Positions 34,854-44,278 are shown, counted from the first letter of the stretch. The stretch: DNA of 64,000 nt from Desulfovibrio sp. (GCA_031271265.1 JAISWB010000049.1:1-64000); one strand, 5' to 3'. Numbers and translations: made by a program. Notes: a model not told the origin generated them from the letters alone.

Positions 34854-35663
34854 GTGACGGACCGAAGTCGAAAAGACAGACGCTGTATTATGATTACCGG
34901 GGCAGGAGGCGGCTTGGGCAGTGCCTTGGCCTCGGAGTATGCCGCTCCGCAAACGCATCTTGTCCTGTGGGGGCGCAATGCCGCCCGCCTTGAGGAAACC
35001 GGGGAAATCTGCCGGGAACGGGGCGCATCCGTACAGACGCTGTCCCAGGACATCCGCGCTCTGTCTGCGGTCAGGGAACGTCTTACGGAACTTGACGCGG
35101 AATGCTCCATAGACCTCGCCTTTCTGAACGCCGGAGTATCCTCGGGCGCCTTGCCGGACGGCGCGCCCGAGCCGGTGGAGGACGCCTGCCGCACCATTGA
35201 AGTCAATGCTCTGGCCAACATCAATATGGCCGCTTTTCTCGCGCAGCGCATGTGCGGGAGAGGAGGACACATAGTATGTGTAAGTTCGCTGGCTGCGCTG
35301 TATCCTCTGCCCGATTCACCGGCGTACTGCGCTTCCAAGAGCGCCCTTGCCGTTTATGCGCGCGCGCTCCGCGCGGCATACTCCCGCACCCCCGTCCGCA
35401 TAGGCATCGTGTATCCGGGCTATGTGGACAGCCCCATGAGCAGGCGGCTTCTCGGCCCGCAACCCAAGCGCATAAGCGCCGGCAATGCGGCCTTCCTTAT
35501 CCGCGCGCGTCTTGAGGCCGGGGCGGACGACATCACCTTCCCATTCCTCCCCGCGCTCGGCGTCAGGTGTCTGAATCTGCTTCCGGCTCCCGCAGCCTCG
35601 TTTTTCGCCGGGCATTTCGGCTTCAAGGTTCTGCCGGACGACGAATCGCCCGCCCGTGGGTGA
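34854..35663 (+). CDS. Short-chain dehydrogenase/reductase, candidate 3-keto reductase of the PKS pathway
   Basis: A GTG at 34854 with GAGAGG eight bases before it gives 269 aa. The protein has MITGAGGGLGSALA (NADPH motif TGxxxGxG), LNAGVSS (NAG), a Ser in VSSLAALYPL and the YCASK catalytic pair, then IVYPGYVDSPMS. The build is that of classical SDRs such as 3-ketosphinganine reductases. It lies 252 bp after the GNAT gene in the same direction. If part of the pathway it would reduce the aminoketone to an amino-alcohol. The spacer may hold its own promoter (TATAAA near 34824). Confidence 0.88.
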   Translation: MTDRSRKDRRCIMITGAGGGLGSALASEYAAPQTHLVLWGRNAARLEETGEICRERGASVQTLSQDIRALSAVRERLTELDAECSIDLAFLNAGVSSGALPDGAPEPVEDACRTIEVNALANINMAAFLAQRMCGRGGHIVCVSSLAALYPLPDSPAYCASKSALAVYARALRAAYSRTPVRIGIVYPGYVDSPMSRRLLGPQPKRISAGNAAFLIRARLEAGADDITFPFLPALGVRCLNLLPAPAASFFAGHFGFKVLPDDESPARG

Positions 35664-35706
35664 AATGCCGCACTTTCTCGTTTCGGACAAATTTTTGACG
35701 AACTCG

Positions 35707-35735
35707 TTGCTTACTCCGCATCTGCGCGGTATATT
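35707..35735 (+). promoter_or_regulatory. Candidate sigma70-type promoter of rpmB
   Basis: TTGCTT at 35707-35712 and TATATT at 35730-35735 are separated by 17 bases. A start near 35742 would leave a leader of about 200 bases before rpmB. The match is moderate. Confidence 0.4.
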
Positions 35736-35852
35736 ATTTTCAGGGCGGCATAACTAGGTGACATTCTTGATATAAAGCACGTTGCCCTTGGCGCGGGAAA
35801 AAAAGCTTGCGTCTTCACGCTCGGGCGCGTAATAATCAAGAGTTCTACCAAG

Positions 35853-35884
35853 GGAACCCTGGTGCGCAGCACCGCACAGGTTCC
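35853..35884 (+). promoter_or_regulatory. Hairpin in the rpmB leader
   Basis: GGAACC (35853-35858) pairs with GGTTCC (35879-35884) and inside it GGTGC (35861-35865) pairs with GCACC (35869-35873), loop GCA. It ends 57 bases before the rpmB ATG. No U-run follows, so it is not a terminator; a ribosomal-protein autoregulatory site is possible. Confidence 0.35.
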
Positions 35885-35940
35885 ATAGAAGTATTCTCTA
35901 CGTAAGGGCCGCGAGTCCAAAACGTGTACAGGAGAGCGTC

Positions 35941-36165
35941 ATGGCCGGAAAATGCGAACATTGCGGAAAAACGCCGCAAACAGGCAATCTTGTCAGCCAT
36001 TCCAATATCAAGACCAAGCGCCGTTTTCATCCTAACCTGCAGACCGTGCGTCATCAATATCCGGACGGAACCGTACGTAAGATTCAACTCTGCACCAGGT
36101 GCATCCGTTCCGGGGCCGTCGTCAAGCCTGCGCAGCGCAAGCCGGCCGGTTCCGGCGCGGTCTGA
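35941..36165 (+). CDS. rpmB: 50S ribosomal protein L28, zinc-binding form
   Basis: The 74-aa protein has [20 protein letters not shown], the core signature of L28. Two CxxC pairs (Cys5/Cys8 and Cys51/Cys54) make it the zinc-ribbon variant. A clear AGGAG ribosome-binding site is before the ATG. It is followed closely by hypC. Confidence 0.95.
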   Translation: MAGKCEHCGKTPQTGNLVSHSNIKTKRRFHPNLQTVRHQYPDGTVRKIQLCTRCIRSGAVVKPAQRKPAGSGAV

Positions 36166-36193
36166 CGCCGCTGCTGCGGGTTCGGAGCAAGCT

Positions 36194-36451
36194 GTGTGTC
36201 TTGCCGTACCGGCGAAAGTCGAGGAAGTTTTTGAAGACGGCACGGCCCGTTGCAGGGTAGGCGAGGGCGATGCCTTTGTCACCGCTTGTCTTGCCTTGTT
36301 GGAGGAGCCTCCGCAACCGGGCGAATACCTGATAATTCACGCGGGGTTCGCCCTGCGCAAGCTGGATGCGGCCGATGCCGAAGAAACCATTGTCGTTTTG
36401 CGGCAGATGATTGCGGCCGTGGATGCCGAATATCCGAACACGCCCACCTAA
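36194..36451 (+). CDS. hypC: Hydrogenase assembly chaperone HypC
   Basis: HypC carries the Fe(CN)2CO precursor with HypD during NiFe-hydrogenase maturation. Starting at GTG 36194 (GGAG at 36184-36187), the 85-aa protein begins with the essential MCLAVPAKVEE motif, so Cys2 is present, and continues with GEYLIIHAGFALRKLD, typical of HypC/HupF. A longer frame upstream overlaps rpmB and is not protein-like. It converges with argD, leaving only 3 bases between. Confidence 0.9.
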   Translation: MCLAVPAKVEEVFEDGTARCRVGEGDAFVTACLALLEEPPQPGEYLIIHAGFALRKLDAADAEETIVVLRQMIAAVDAEYPNTPT

Positions 36452-36454
36452 CCG

Positions 36455-37657
36455 TCACCCGGCTTTAAGGATCGCCTCCAAACAATCCGCGAACCTTTCC
36501 AGGTCTTCCTTTTCAATAATCAGCGGCGGCAACAGCCGCAGCACCCGCTCCTGCGTCAGGTTCAGAATGAAGCCGCTTTGCAGGAGCTTTTCCCACACGT
36601 CGCGTCCGGGTTCCGTCAGTTCAATGCCGATCATCAGGCCCATGCCGCGTACCTCACGAATAGTACCCGGACAGGCGGCCTGTACGGCACGGAAGCGCTC
36701 CACGGCCCAAGCTCCCAGTTTGGCGGCGCGTTGCGGCAACCCGTCCCGTTCCATGATTTCCAGTACTTTCGCGGCCACGGCCGAAACAAGCGCTCCTCCG
36801 CCGAAGGTGGTGGCGTGACTCCCGGCAACAAAGGCGGGGGCAACAGCGTCCGTACTCAGCACGGCACCCATGGGCAACCCGTTTGCCAGAGCTTTGGCGG
36901 TGGTCATTATGTCCGGTTTGAGTCCGAAATGCTGAAACGCCCAATATTTGCCGGTTCGTCCCATGCCTGCCTGCACTTCGTCCGCAATGAACAGGACATC
37001 CTTGTCCCGGCAGATGCGGGCTACTTCATGGGCGAACCGGGCGGAAACCGGGCGTACGCCGCCTTCTCCCTGGATGATTTCCAGCAGCACGCCGGCGGTT
37101 TTCTCGCTGACGGCCGCTTCCAGAGCCTGCGGGTCACCCCAGGGAATCTGGAGGAATCCTTCGGGCATAGGAGCGAAACCGTCCTGAAATTTGGCTTGTC
37201 CCGTGGCGGCGACGGTTGCCAGCGTACGGCCGTGGAAACATCCTTCAAAGGTAATGATCTCGTAGGCGGACCTGTTTTTCAGACGTTGCTGCCGGCGCCG
37301 CGCCAGCTTTATCGCCCCTTCGTTGGCTTCGGCGCCGGAGTTGCAGAAAAAGGCCTTGCCGAAGTGCGCGGTTTTCAGCAGGCGCTCGGCCAGTTCAAGT
37401 TGTTCTTCCTGGTAAAACAAGTTGCTGACGTGAACCAGCTTCCGCGCCTGCGCGGCCGTGACTTCGGCGATTTCCGGCCGGCAGTGGCCGAGGTTTGTCA
37501 CCCCTATGCCGGACAAAAGGTCTATGTATTCCTTGCCGTCCAAATCCCGAAGGCGGCTGCCGCATCCCTCGGCTATCGTCACCGGGTAACGGCCGTACGT
37601 TGCGAGCAGCAGGGATTCTTCCTTTTTGCGCAGAATATCAAGTGTCTTGCTCATCAA
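36455..37657 (-). CDS. argD: Acetylornithine aminotransferase
   Basis: The 400-aa class III PLP aminotransferase acts in arginine synthesis (and often on succinyldiaminopimelate). Motifs: GIGVTNLGHCRPEI, FCNSGAEANEGAIKLAR, FEGCFHGRTLATVAATG, IQGEGGV, FIADEVQAGMGRTG and the PLP lysine in TTAKALANGLPMG. ArgD, rather than ornithine or GABA aminotransferase, is favoured by overall length and motif detail. It lies downstream of dut on the same strand. Confidence 0.93.
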   Translation of the reverse strand: MMSKTLDILRKKEESLLLATYGRYPVTIAEGCGSRLRDLDGKEYIDLLSGIGVTNLGHCRPEIAEVTAAQARKLVHVSNLFYQEEQLELAERLLKTAHFGKAFFCNSGAEANEGAIKLARRRQQRLKNRSAYEIITFEGCFHGRTLATVAATGQAKFQDGFAPMPEGFLQIPWGDPQALEAAVSEKTAGVLLEIIQGEGGVRPVSARFAHEVARICRDKDVLFIADEVQAGMGRTGKYWAFQHFGLKPDIMTTAKALANGLPMGAVLSTDAVAPAFVAGSHATTFGGGALVSAVAAKVLEIMERDGLPQRAAKLGAWAVERFRAVQAACPGTIREVRGMGLMIGIELTEPGRDVWEKLLQSGFILNLTQERVLRLLPPLIIEKEDLERFADCLEAILKAG

Positions 37658-37740
37658 ACATTCCTTGTCGGCTTAATGTCGCGTCAAGCGACAACGGCAG
37701 CAACCCGCAAGGGGTGCGCGCCGCCGCAGGCGGCATGAGC

Positions 37741-37803
37741 AAAGCAAAAAAACGCGTTTTTTGCTTTGTGGTCCTCACGCCTGATGCGACAGTACAGGCG
37801 TGA
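37741..37803. terminator. Stacked hairpins between dut and argD
   Basis: Two strong inverted repeats lie after dut on the minus strand: TCACGCCTG/CAGGCGTGA (37775-37783 with 37795-37803) and AAAGCAAAAAA/TTTTTTGCTTT (37741-37767, centre ACGCG). The second is A/T-rich on both arms and could act as a bidirectional terminator. If they end the dut transcript, argD needs its own promoter. Confidence 0.45.
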
Positions 37804-37810
37804 CATCTCA

Positions 37811-38296
37811 TTAGTGCAGGCCTGTATGTCCGAAGCCTCCTGAGCCGCGTTCCGTCCCGCCCAACTGACCTGCCGGCACGAGGACGGGGCGGATGAAGGG
37901 CTGAAAAACTATTTGGGCGATACGTTCGCCCTTGCACACAGTATAAGCCGTTCGCCCGGAATTCAAGAGAAAAACGCGTATTTCCCCGCGGTAGTCCGGA
38001 TCAATCACGCCGACGCCCTGAGCTACGATTATGCCTCTGACCGCTCCGAGACCGCTTCGGGAATACACAAAGGCCGCTGTGCCTTCTTCAAGGGGTTCGA
38101 CGGCCAACCCGGCGGGCACTGCACAACGTTCACCGGGGAGGATGGTCAGCTCTTCGCCGTGTTCCGGGCAGGCGCGCAGGTCCAGCCCTGCCGACCCCGG
38201 TGTGGCGGGGGAGAGGCCGGCCTCTCCGTAGATTTCCTTCGCATCGCGGAAAAAAAATACTTTTATCCGCGATGCGGGTTGGGAAAGACTTGTCAC
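37811..38296 (-). CDS. dut: Deoxyuridine 5'-triphosphate nucleotidohydrolase
   Basis: The dUTPase removes dUTP and supplies dUMP. The 161-aa protein, GTG start at 38296 with AGGAGA in front, has all trimeric dUTPase motifs: GSAGLDLRA, YSRSGLG (motif 2), GVIDPDYRGEI (motif 3 with catalytic Asp), GERIAQIVF (motif 4) and RGSGGFGHTG (P-loop-like motif 5). Confidence 0.95.
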   Translation of the reverse strand: MTSLSQPASRIKVFFFRDAKEIYGEAGLSPATPGSAGLDLRACPEHGEELTILPGERCAVPAGLAVEPLEEGTAAFVYSRSGLGAVRGIIVAQGVGVIDPDYRGEIRVFLLNSGRTAYTVCKGERIAQIVFQPFIRPVLVPAGQLGGTERGSGGFGHTGLH

Positions 38297-38475
38297 CGAA
38301 GCTCTCCTGTGAAAGAATGGAAGTCATCGGCAAACAGCGAAAGCGTATGCCGAACGGCCGATACACAGCCCGTCGGGAGCGGGCGGGCGCGCACATATAT
38401 TACGTCCGCGCGGGACACAAGTCAAAGGCCGCATCGCCGCTGCAGGCGGCGTTGCGGTTGCAGCGAGGAAAGCCT

Positions 38476-41040
38476 ATGTATCCCCTTCATGTCTTTTCCA
38501 TCATCCCGAAACTTCCTCCGGCCCTTGAACCGCTTTGGTTTTTGGCGAAGAACTACTGGTTTGTCTGGAACAACGACATTGAAGACCTCTTGCGGGATAT
38601 TGACCCCACTCTATGGGAAGGAAGTTATAAAAACCCGGTCTGGTTGCTGAACCATGTGTCTCAGGAACGATACAACGCTCTCGCTGAGGATGCCTATTAC
38701 ATAAACCGTCTGGGCATGCAGGTGGACTCTTTGAAACGCTATCTCGGCGTTTCGACCCCGTATGCGTTTGAGGGTGTGGCGGCCGGTTCTCCGGCCATAG
38801 CCTACTTAAGCCTTGAGTTCGGCGTCGGTCTTTGCCTGCCTGTTTATTCCGGCGGTCTGGGTATTCTGGCGGGCGACCACCTCAAATCGGCAAGCGATCT
38901 GAACGTGCCGCTGGTGGGCATAGGCTTGGCCTATTTGCAAGGCTACTTCAGACAATACATGACGCCGGACGGCTGGCAGCAGGAGCGTTATCCCGACTAT
39001 GATTTTGAACAGATGCCCATGCAACCGGCGACGACGCCCTCGGGCGAGCCGGCCGTCGTGCACATGGATATTGCCGGCAGACCCCTGGCCGCCAAGATAT
39101 GGGAAGCCAAGGTCGGTCGCATCAGCCTGTACCTTCTGGATACCAATATCGCTGAAAATCCTGAAGACTTCCGGACTATTACGGCAAGATTGTACGGCGG
39201 GGATCTGGTCATGCGCATCCATCAGGAAATACTGCTGGGCGTCGGCGGCATAAAAGCCCTGCGCATTCTCGGGCTGGATCCGAAGGTCATTCACATGAAC
39301 GAGGGGCATTCGGCCTTCGCCGGCCTGGAGCGCGTGCGCCTGTTCATGAAGGAGAACAATCTGTCTTTTGAAGTAGCGGTTGAACTTGCCGCGTCGGGCA
39401 GCATTTTTACAACGCATACCCCGGTGCCGGCCGGGAACGACCGTTTTCCGGCCGAGCTCATGCAGCAGTATTTTGAAGGTTACGCCAGGGAGATGGGATT
39501 GGCGTTCAAGGTCTTTCTCGGTCTCGGACGTGAGGATCCCCGCAACGATGCCGAAGACTTCTGTATGACCGTACTCGCTCTGAAGCTTTCGCGTTTCAAC
39601 AACGGCGTGTCCGCGTTGCACGGCAAGGTTTCGCGCAAGATGTGGCATAAAATCTGGGAACAGTTCCCCGTGGACGATGTGCCCATCGGCTCCGTCACCA
39701 ACGGCACGCATGCCCCGACGTGGGTAGCGCCGGAAATGGGCAGGCTGTATGACCGCTACTTGGGGGCCACATGGCGCGAGGACCTGGATTGCCGCCGGAT
39801 TTGGAAAATGGCGGACAATATTCCGGATATGGAAATATGGCGGACGCATGAGCGTTTGCGCGGGCGGCTGGTGGATTTTGTGCGCAGACGCCTGCGCGCC
39901 CAACTTCAGGATCAGGGATGCAGGAACAAAGATCTGCAGGCGGTGGAAGGCGTGCTGAACCCTGAAGTCCTGACCGTGGGCTTTGCCCGCCGTTTCGCCA
40001 CCTATAAACGCGCGCGCCTGATCCTGCAGGATTTGGACAGCCTGACGCGCGTGGTCACCGACAAAAGCCGGCCCGTGCAGTTTGTTTTCGCCGGTAAGGC
40101 TCATCCGCAGGACAACGGCGGCAAACAGCTCATGAAAGAAATCATCAGCCGTTGCCGCGAACCCGAGTTCCGCATGAGCATGGTCTTTATTGAAGATTAC
40201 GACATGGAAATCGCCTCATACCTGATCGCCGGGTGCGACGTCTGGCTGAACAACCCGCGCCGTCCCCTCGAAGCCTGCGGCACCAGCGGCATGAAAGCCA
40301 TGTTCAACGGCGTCCTGCAGTTCAGCACCCTCGACGGCTGGTGGGATGAAGCCTGGAAGCCGGACAACAGCTTGGGCTGGGCCATCGGCAAAGGCGAAGA
40401 CTACGATGACACGGAATACCAAGACCAGGTGGAATTGCAGACCTTGTACAAGGTATTGGAATCGGAAATCATCACCGACTTTTACGAACGCGACCGGAGC
40501 AATCTGCCTGTTTCCTGGGTCAAACGCATGAAGGCGGCCCTCGTGGAATTCGGTCCGCGTTTCCATTCGCACCGCATGGTGCAGGAATACATGAATTCGG
40601 CGTATATCCCGGCCTGCAACAACCTGAACAGCTTGTACAAGGACAATTTCGCACCGGCCAGGGAACTTTCGGAATGGCGCATGAATGTTATGACCAAGTG
40701 GGGCAGGCTCAAGGTCACGGATGTGGAAACATCGAAAGAGAACACCCTGTACGTGGGCGATTCGCTGAATGTTTCGGCTGTTGCGTATCTGGCCGATCTG
40801 CCGCCGGAGCATGTTGGTCTTGAAATTTATTTGGGCCCCCTCGGCCAGGACAACTCCTTTGTGACCCGCAGGCTGATTCACATGCAACCGGAAGGCGCCA
40901 TAGTGGACGGCAAACAGAAATACAGCGGCAAAATCAATGCCGTAGAAGCGGGTCGCTACGGGTTCACAGTCCGTGCGGTGCCCGTGCATCCTCTGCTGCC
41001 TTCCGCCTATTCCCTCGGCCTCGTGCGCTGGGCGGAATAG
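38476..41040 (+). CDS. glgP: Alpha-glucan (glycogen/maltodextrin) phosphorylase
   Basis: The ATG at 38476 (MYPLHVFSIIPKLP, GAGGAA in front) gives 854 aa; the longer frame before it overlaps the dut promoter region. It is the GT35 type with a long N-terminal domain (FLAKNYWFVWNNDIE): SLEFGVGLCLPVYSGGLGILAGD, MNEGHSAF, FTTHTPVPAGND, VTNGTH, TVGFARRFATYKRA, FAGKAHPQD and the PLP segment EACGTSGMKAMFNG with its lysine. It releases glucose-1-phosphate from storage glucan. A terminator follows. Confidence 0.95.
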   Translation: MYPLHVFSIIPKLPPALEPLWFLAKNYWFVWNNDIEDLLRDIDPTLWEGSYKNPVWLLNHVSQERYNALAEDAYYINRLGMQVDSLKRYLGVSTPYAFEGVAAGSPAIAYLSLEFGVGLCLPVYSGGLGILAGDHLKSASDLNVPLVGIGLAYLQGYFRQYMTPDGWQQERYPDYDFEQMPMQPATTPSGEPAVVHMDIAGRPLAAKIWEAKVGRISLYLLDTNIAENPEDFRTITARLYGGDLVMRIHQEILLGVGGIKALRILGLDPKVIHMNEGHSAFAGLERVRLFMKENNLSFEVAVELAASGSIFTTHTPVPAGNDRFPAELMQQYFEGYAREMGLAFKVFLGLGREDPRNDAEDFCMTVLALKLSRFNNGVSALHGKVSRKMWHKIWEQFPVDDVPIGSVTNGTHAPTWVAPEMGRLYDRYLGATWREDLDCRRIWKMADNIPDMEIWRTHERLRGRLVDFVRRRLRAQLQDQGCRNKDLQAVEGVLNPEVLTVGFARRFATYKRARLILQDLDSLTRVVTDKSRPVQFVFAGKAHPQDNGGKQLMKEIISRCREPEFRMSMVFIEDYDMEIASYLIAGCDVWLNNPRRPLEACGTSGMKAMFNGVLQFSTLDGWWDEAWKPDNSLGWAIGKGEDYDDTEYQDQVELQTLYKVLESEIITDFYERDRSNLPVSWVKRMKAALVEFGPRFHSHRMVQEYMNSAYIPACNNLNSLYKDNFAPARELSEWRMNVMTKWGRLKVTDVETSKENTLYVGDSLNVSAVAYLADLPPEHVGLEIYLGPLGQDNSFVTRRLIHMQPEGAIVDGKQKYSGKINAVEAGRYGFTVRAVPVHPLLPSAYSLGLVRWAE

Positions 41041-41082
41041 CGCGGGCAACGTGGAACTATTCGGGAAACGCCGAATTGCTTC

Positions 41083-41111
41083 TTGAGGGGAGGGCTGCCC
41101 CTCAAATTTTT
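41083..41111 (+). terminator. Rho-independent terminator after glgP
   Basis: TTGAGGGG (41083-41090) pairs with CCCCTCAA (41098-41105), loop AGGGCTG, followed by A and five T (41107-41111). Position 43 bases after the glgP stop fits well. Confidence 0.85.
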
Positions 41112-41140
41112 CCTGCAAAAGATTGGGGGTGTTGCCTCGA

Positions 41141-44100
41141 TTATCGGCCGGTGCTTGCCTGTTGTGCGTCCGGCAAGTGTTTCTTTTCGGTGCCGAACAG
41201 TTTGGTTACCAGCACAAAGAAGATGGGTGTGAAGAAAATACCCAGAAAAGTCGCGGCCAGTACACCGAATATTACGGCCGTGCCCAGAGCGTTTTGCCCT
41301 CCTGAACCAGCGCCGCGGCTGATCGCCAAAGGGATTGTGCCCAGGATGAAACACAGGGAGGTCATGATGATCGGCCGCAGGCGCAGGCGAACCGCATGTA
41401 CCGTGGCGGCCAGGATGTGTTCGCCCTGTTCGTGCAGATCCTTGGCGAATTCCACGATGAGGATGGAGTTTTTGGCCGACAGGCCGACCACCGTAAGAAA
41501 ACCTATCTGAAAATAGATGTCGTTGCTCATGCCGCGCAACCACATGCCGAACAGCGCCCCGGCCACGCCGAGCGGGGCAGTGAGCAGCACGGACATGGGA
41601 ATGGTCCAGCTTTCATAAAGCGCGGCAAGGCAGAGAAAAACAACAACCAGAGAAACAGCGTACAGGATCGGAGCTTGGGCGCCCGACATCTTTTCTTGGT
41701 AAGAGATGCTCGTCCAGGCGTAGCCGAAGCCTTCGGGAAGCTCGGTCGCTATTTCTTCCATGGCCGCCATGGCCTCGCCGGAACTGTATCCCGATGCCGC
41801 TTCTCCCAGAATTTCCACGGACGGCTGCCCGTTGTAGCGTTCCAGGCGCGGCGAACCGTAAGTGGAACGGGCGGTGAGAAAGGATGAAAAGGGTACCATT
41901 TCGCCCTTGGCGTTGCGTACATGGTAGCGGTTGAAGTCGTCTATCTGCATGCGGAAAGGAGCATCGGCCTGCAGGTAGACCTTCTTGGTGCGGCCCTTGT
42001 CCGTGAAGTCGTTGACGTACACGCCGCCCCAATAGGCAGAGACGGCGGAATTGATATCGCCCTTGCGCAGGTTTTGCGCGCCGGCCTTGGCCAGGTCGAT
42101 GTTCAGTTCATACTGTTCAGTGTCCTCAAGACCGTTGTGGCGGACGGAACGCAGGGCAGGGTTGCGCCTCGCTTTCTCCAGCACCGTGTTGCGGGCTTCC
42201 ATGAGCGCCTGGTGCCCGCGCCCGGCCCGGTCAATAAGTTCAAAGTCGAACCCGGAGGAATTGCCGAGTTCCATAACCGCAGGCGGGAAAAAGACGAAAA
42301 TGCCGGCCTCGGGTATTTTGGAAAGCGCGCCCATGGCCCGCTGCGAAAGAGCCCGCACGCGCTGCTCAGACTTGGGGCGTTCGCTCCAGTCCTTCAGTTT
42401 GATGAAGCTCAGTCCCATGTTCTGCCCGAAGCCGCCGAAACTGACTCCGGCCACGGTCATCACCCCCAGCACGGAGTCGGCTTCTTCCTTGCGGAAATAG
42501 TCGCTCATCGTATCCAGCACCGCGGTGGTCCGCTCGAAAGTTGCTCCAGGAGGAAGCTGCACGGAAGCCATAAGCACGCTTTGGTCTTCTTCCGGCAGAA
42601 AAGCGGAGGGGAGAATCTTGAAAAATACGCCTATAAGCGCCGAACAGACCAGAAAGAACACAAGCCAGCGCATCGGCTTGACGATCACCCGGTCCACAGT
42701 AGCCTGATAGCGCAACGTCAACGCATCGAACCAGCGGTTGAAGCGCCCGAAAAAGCCTTCGTCGGCGCGGTGCGGCGTTTCGGGGAGTATGCCGGCGCAA
42801 AGGGCCGGGGTCAGGACTATGGCGATAAACACCGAAAGGGACATGGCCGTCACGATGGTTATGGAAAACTGCCTGTAGATGACGCCTGTGGACCCGCCCA
42901 TGAAAGCCATGGGAACGAACACGGCGGAAATGACCATGGCGACGCCGACCAGCGCGCCGGTGATCTGCCGCATGGATTTTTTCGCCGCCTCCCGCGGTTT
43001 GAGGTGTTCTTCGCGCATAAGGCGCTCCACGTTTTCCACCACCACGATGGCATCGTCCACCAGCAGACCGATGGCCAGAACCATGCCGAACATGGTCAGC
43101 GTGTTGATGGTGAAACCGGCCAGATACAGTACGCCGAAGGTGCCGAGCAGGACCACGGGGATAGCTATGGTAGGTATGAGCGTGGCACGGAAACTCTGCA
43201 AAAAGAGGAACATGATGAGAAAGACCAGAAGTACGGCCTCACCTAAGGTCTTGAAAACTTCGTAAATGGAGTCCCTGACCACGGGCGCGGTATCATAGGC
43301 AAAGTTGTACGACAGGCCGGCGGGAAAGAATTGCGCCAATTCCTCAATGGTCTTTTTGATGCTGCCGGATGTTTCCAGGGCGTTGGCTCCCGATGCCAGC
43401 TTGACGGCCAGACCGGCCGAAGGATAGCCGTTGTAGCGTCCGAAGGCCTGGAAGCGTTCATTGTTGAGTTCCACCCGCGCCACGTCTTTGAGGTAGAGGG
43501 CGGAACCGTCCTCAAGCGTGCGGATGAAAATATTTTCAAACTGGGCAGCGGCCTCCAGACGCGATGCAGCGTTGACGGTGATGTTGATTTCCTGCCCCGC
43601 CACGGCGGGCGCGGCTCCGACCTGACCGCCCGTAACTTGTTGGTTCTGCTCGCCGATCGCTGCGATGACGTCCGAAGGATTGAGCCGGAACTGCTCCATT
43701 TTTTCCGGGTCGCACCAGATGCGCATGGCGTATTGCGCGCCGAACACCGTTGTCTCGCCCACGCCGGACAGCCTGCTGACAGGGTCCTGAATATAGCTGG
43801 AAACGTAGTCGCCTATGTCGCTGTTGGCCATACTGCCGTCCGTGCAGTACAGCGAGATGACCACCAGATAGTTGCGTACCGACTTGACCACGGATATGCC
43901 CATGCGCTGCACGTCCTGAGGGAGCATGGGCGTTGCCAGTTGGAGCTTGTTCTGCACCTGTACCTGGGCGATGTCGATATTCGTGCCGGCTTCAAAGGCA
44001 AAATTCAGAGTACTTTGCCCGGCGGAGTCGCTGGTGGAATACATGTACATGAGACGGTCTATGCCCTTCATCTGTTGTTCGATGACCTGGGTGACCGATT

Positions 44101-44275
44101 CTTCCACCGTTTTCGCCGATGCGCCGGGGTAGAGCGCCGATATGGCCACCTCGGGCGAAGCGATGGACGGATACTGGGCAATAGGCAGAGCCTTCAGGGC
44201 AAAAGCACCGCCGAGCATCATCAATATGGCGATAACCCACGCGAATATGGGGCGATCAATGAAGAATTGCGCCAC
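41141..44275 (-). CDS. acrB: RND multidrug efflux transporter, AcrB/HAE1 family
   Basis: The inner-membrane pump has 1,044 aa, the normal RND length, with 12 predicted membrane helices and two large periplasmic loops. It starts with GTG 44275 as AQFFIDRPIFAWVIAI and has YPGASAKTVEESV, the TM4 proton-relay pair in GLLVDDAIVVVEN and FVPMAFMGGSTG. It works with the adaptor encoded just upstream (gap 3 bases) and an outer-membrane channel that is not seen in the window. Confidence 0.95.
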   Translation of the reverse strand: MAQFFIDRPIFAWVIAILMMLGGAFALKALPIAQYPSIASPEVAISALYPGASAKTVEESVTQVIEQQMKGIDRLMYMYSTSDSAGQSTLNFAFEAGTNIDIAQVQVQNKLQLATPMLPQDVQRMGISVVKSVRNYLVVISLYCTDGSMANSDIGDYVSSYIQDPVSRLSGVGETTVFGAQYAMRIWCDPEKMEQFRLNPSDVIAAIGEQNQQVTGGQVGAAPAVAGQEINITVNAASRLEAAAQFENIFIRTLEDGSALYLKDVARVELNNERFQAFGRYNGYPSAGLAVKLASGANALETSGSIKKTIEELAQFFPAGLSYNFAYDTAPVVRDSIYEVFKTLGEAVLLVFLIMFLFLQSFRATLIPTIAIPVVLLGTFGVLYLAGFTINTLTMFGMVLAIGLLVDDAIVVVENVERLMREEHLKPREAAKKSMRQITGALVGVAMVISAVFVPMAFMGGSTGVIYRQFSITIVTAMSLSVFIAIVLTPALCAGILPETPHRADEGFFGRFNRWFDALTLRYQATVDRVIVKPMRWLVFFLVCSALIGVFFKILPSAFLPEEDQSVLMASVQLPPGATFERTTAVLDTMSDYFRKEEADSVLGVMTVAGVSFGGFGQNMGLSFIKLKDWSERPKSEQRVRALSQRAMGALSKIPEAGIFVFFPPAVMELGNSSGFDFELIDRAGRGHQALMEARNTVLEKARRNPALRSVRHNGLEDTEQYELNIDLAKAGAQNLRKGDINSAVSAYWGGVYVNDFTDKGRTKKVYLQADAPFRMQIDDFNRYHVRNAKGEMVPFSSFLTARSTYGSPRLERYNGQPSVEILGEAASGYSSGEAMAAMEEIATELPEGFGYAWTSISYQEKMSGAQAPILYAVSLVVVFLCLAALYESWTIPMSVLLTAPLGVAGALFGMWLRGMSNDIYFQIGFLTVVGLSAKNSILIVEFAKDLHEQGEHILAATVHAVRLRLRPIIMTSLCFILGTIPLAISRGAGSGGQNALGTAVIFGVLAATFLGIFFTPIFFVLVTKLFGTEKKHLPDAQQASTGR

Positions 44276-44278
44276 GTA

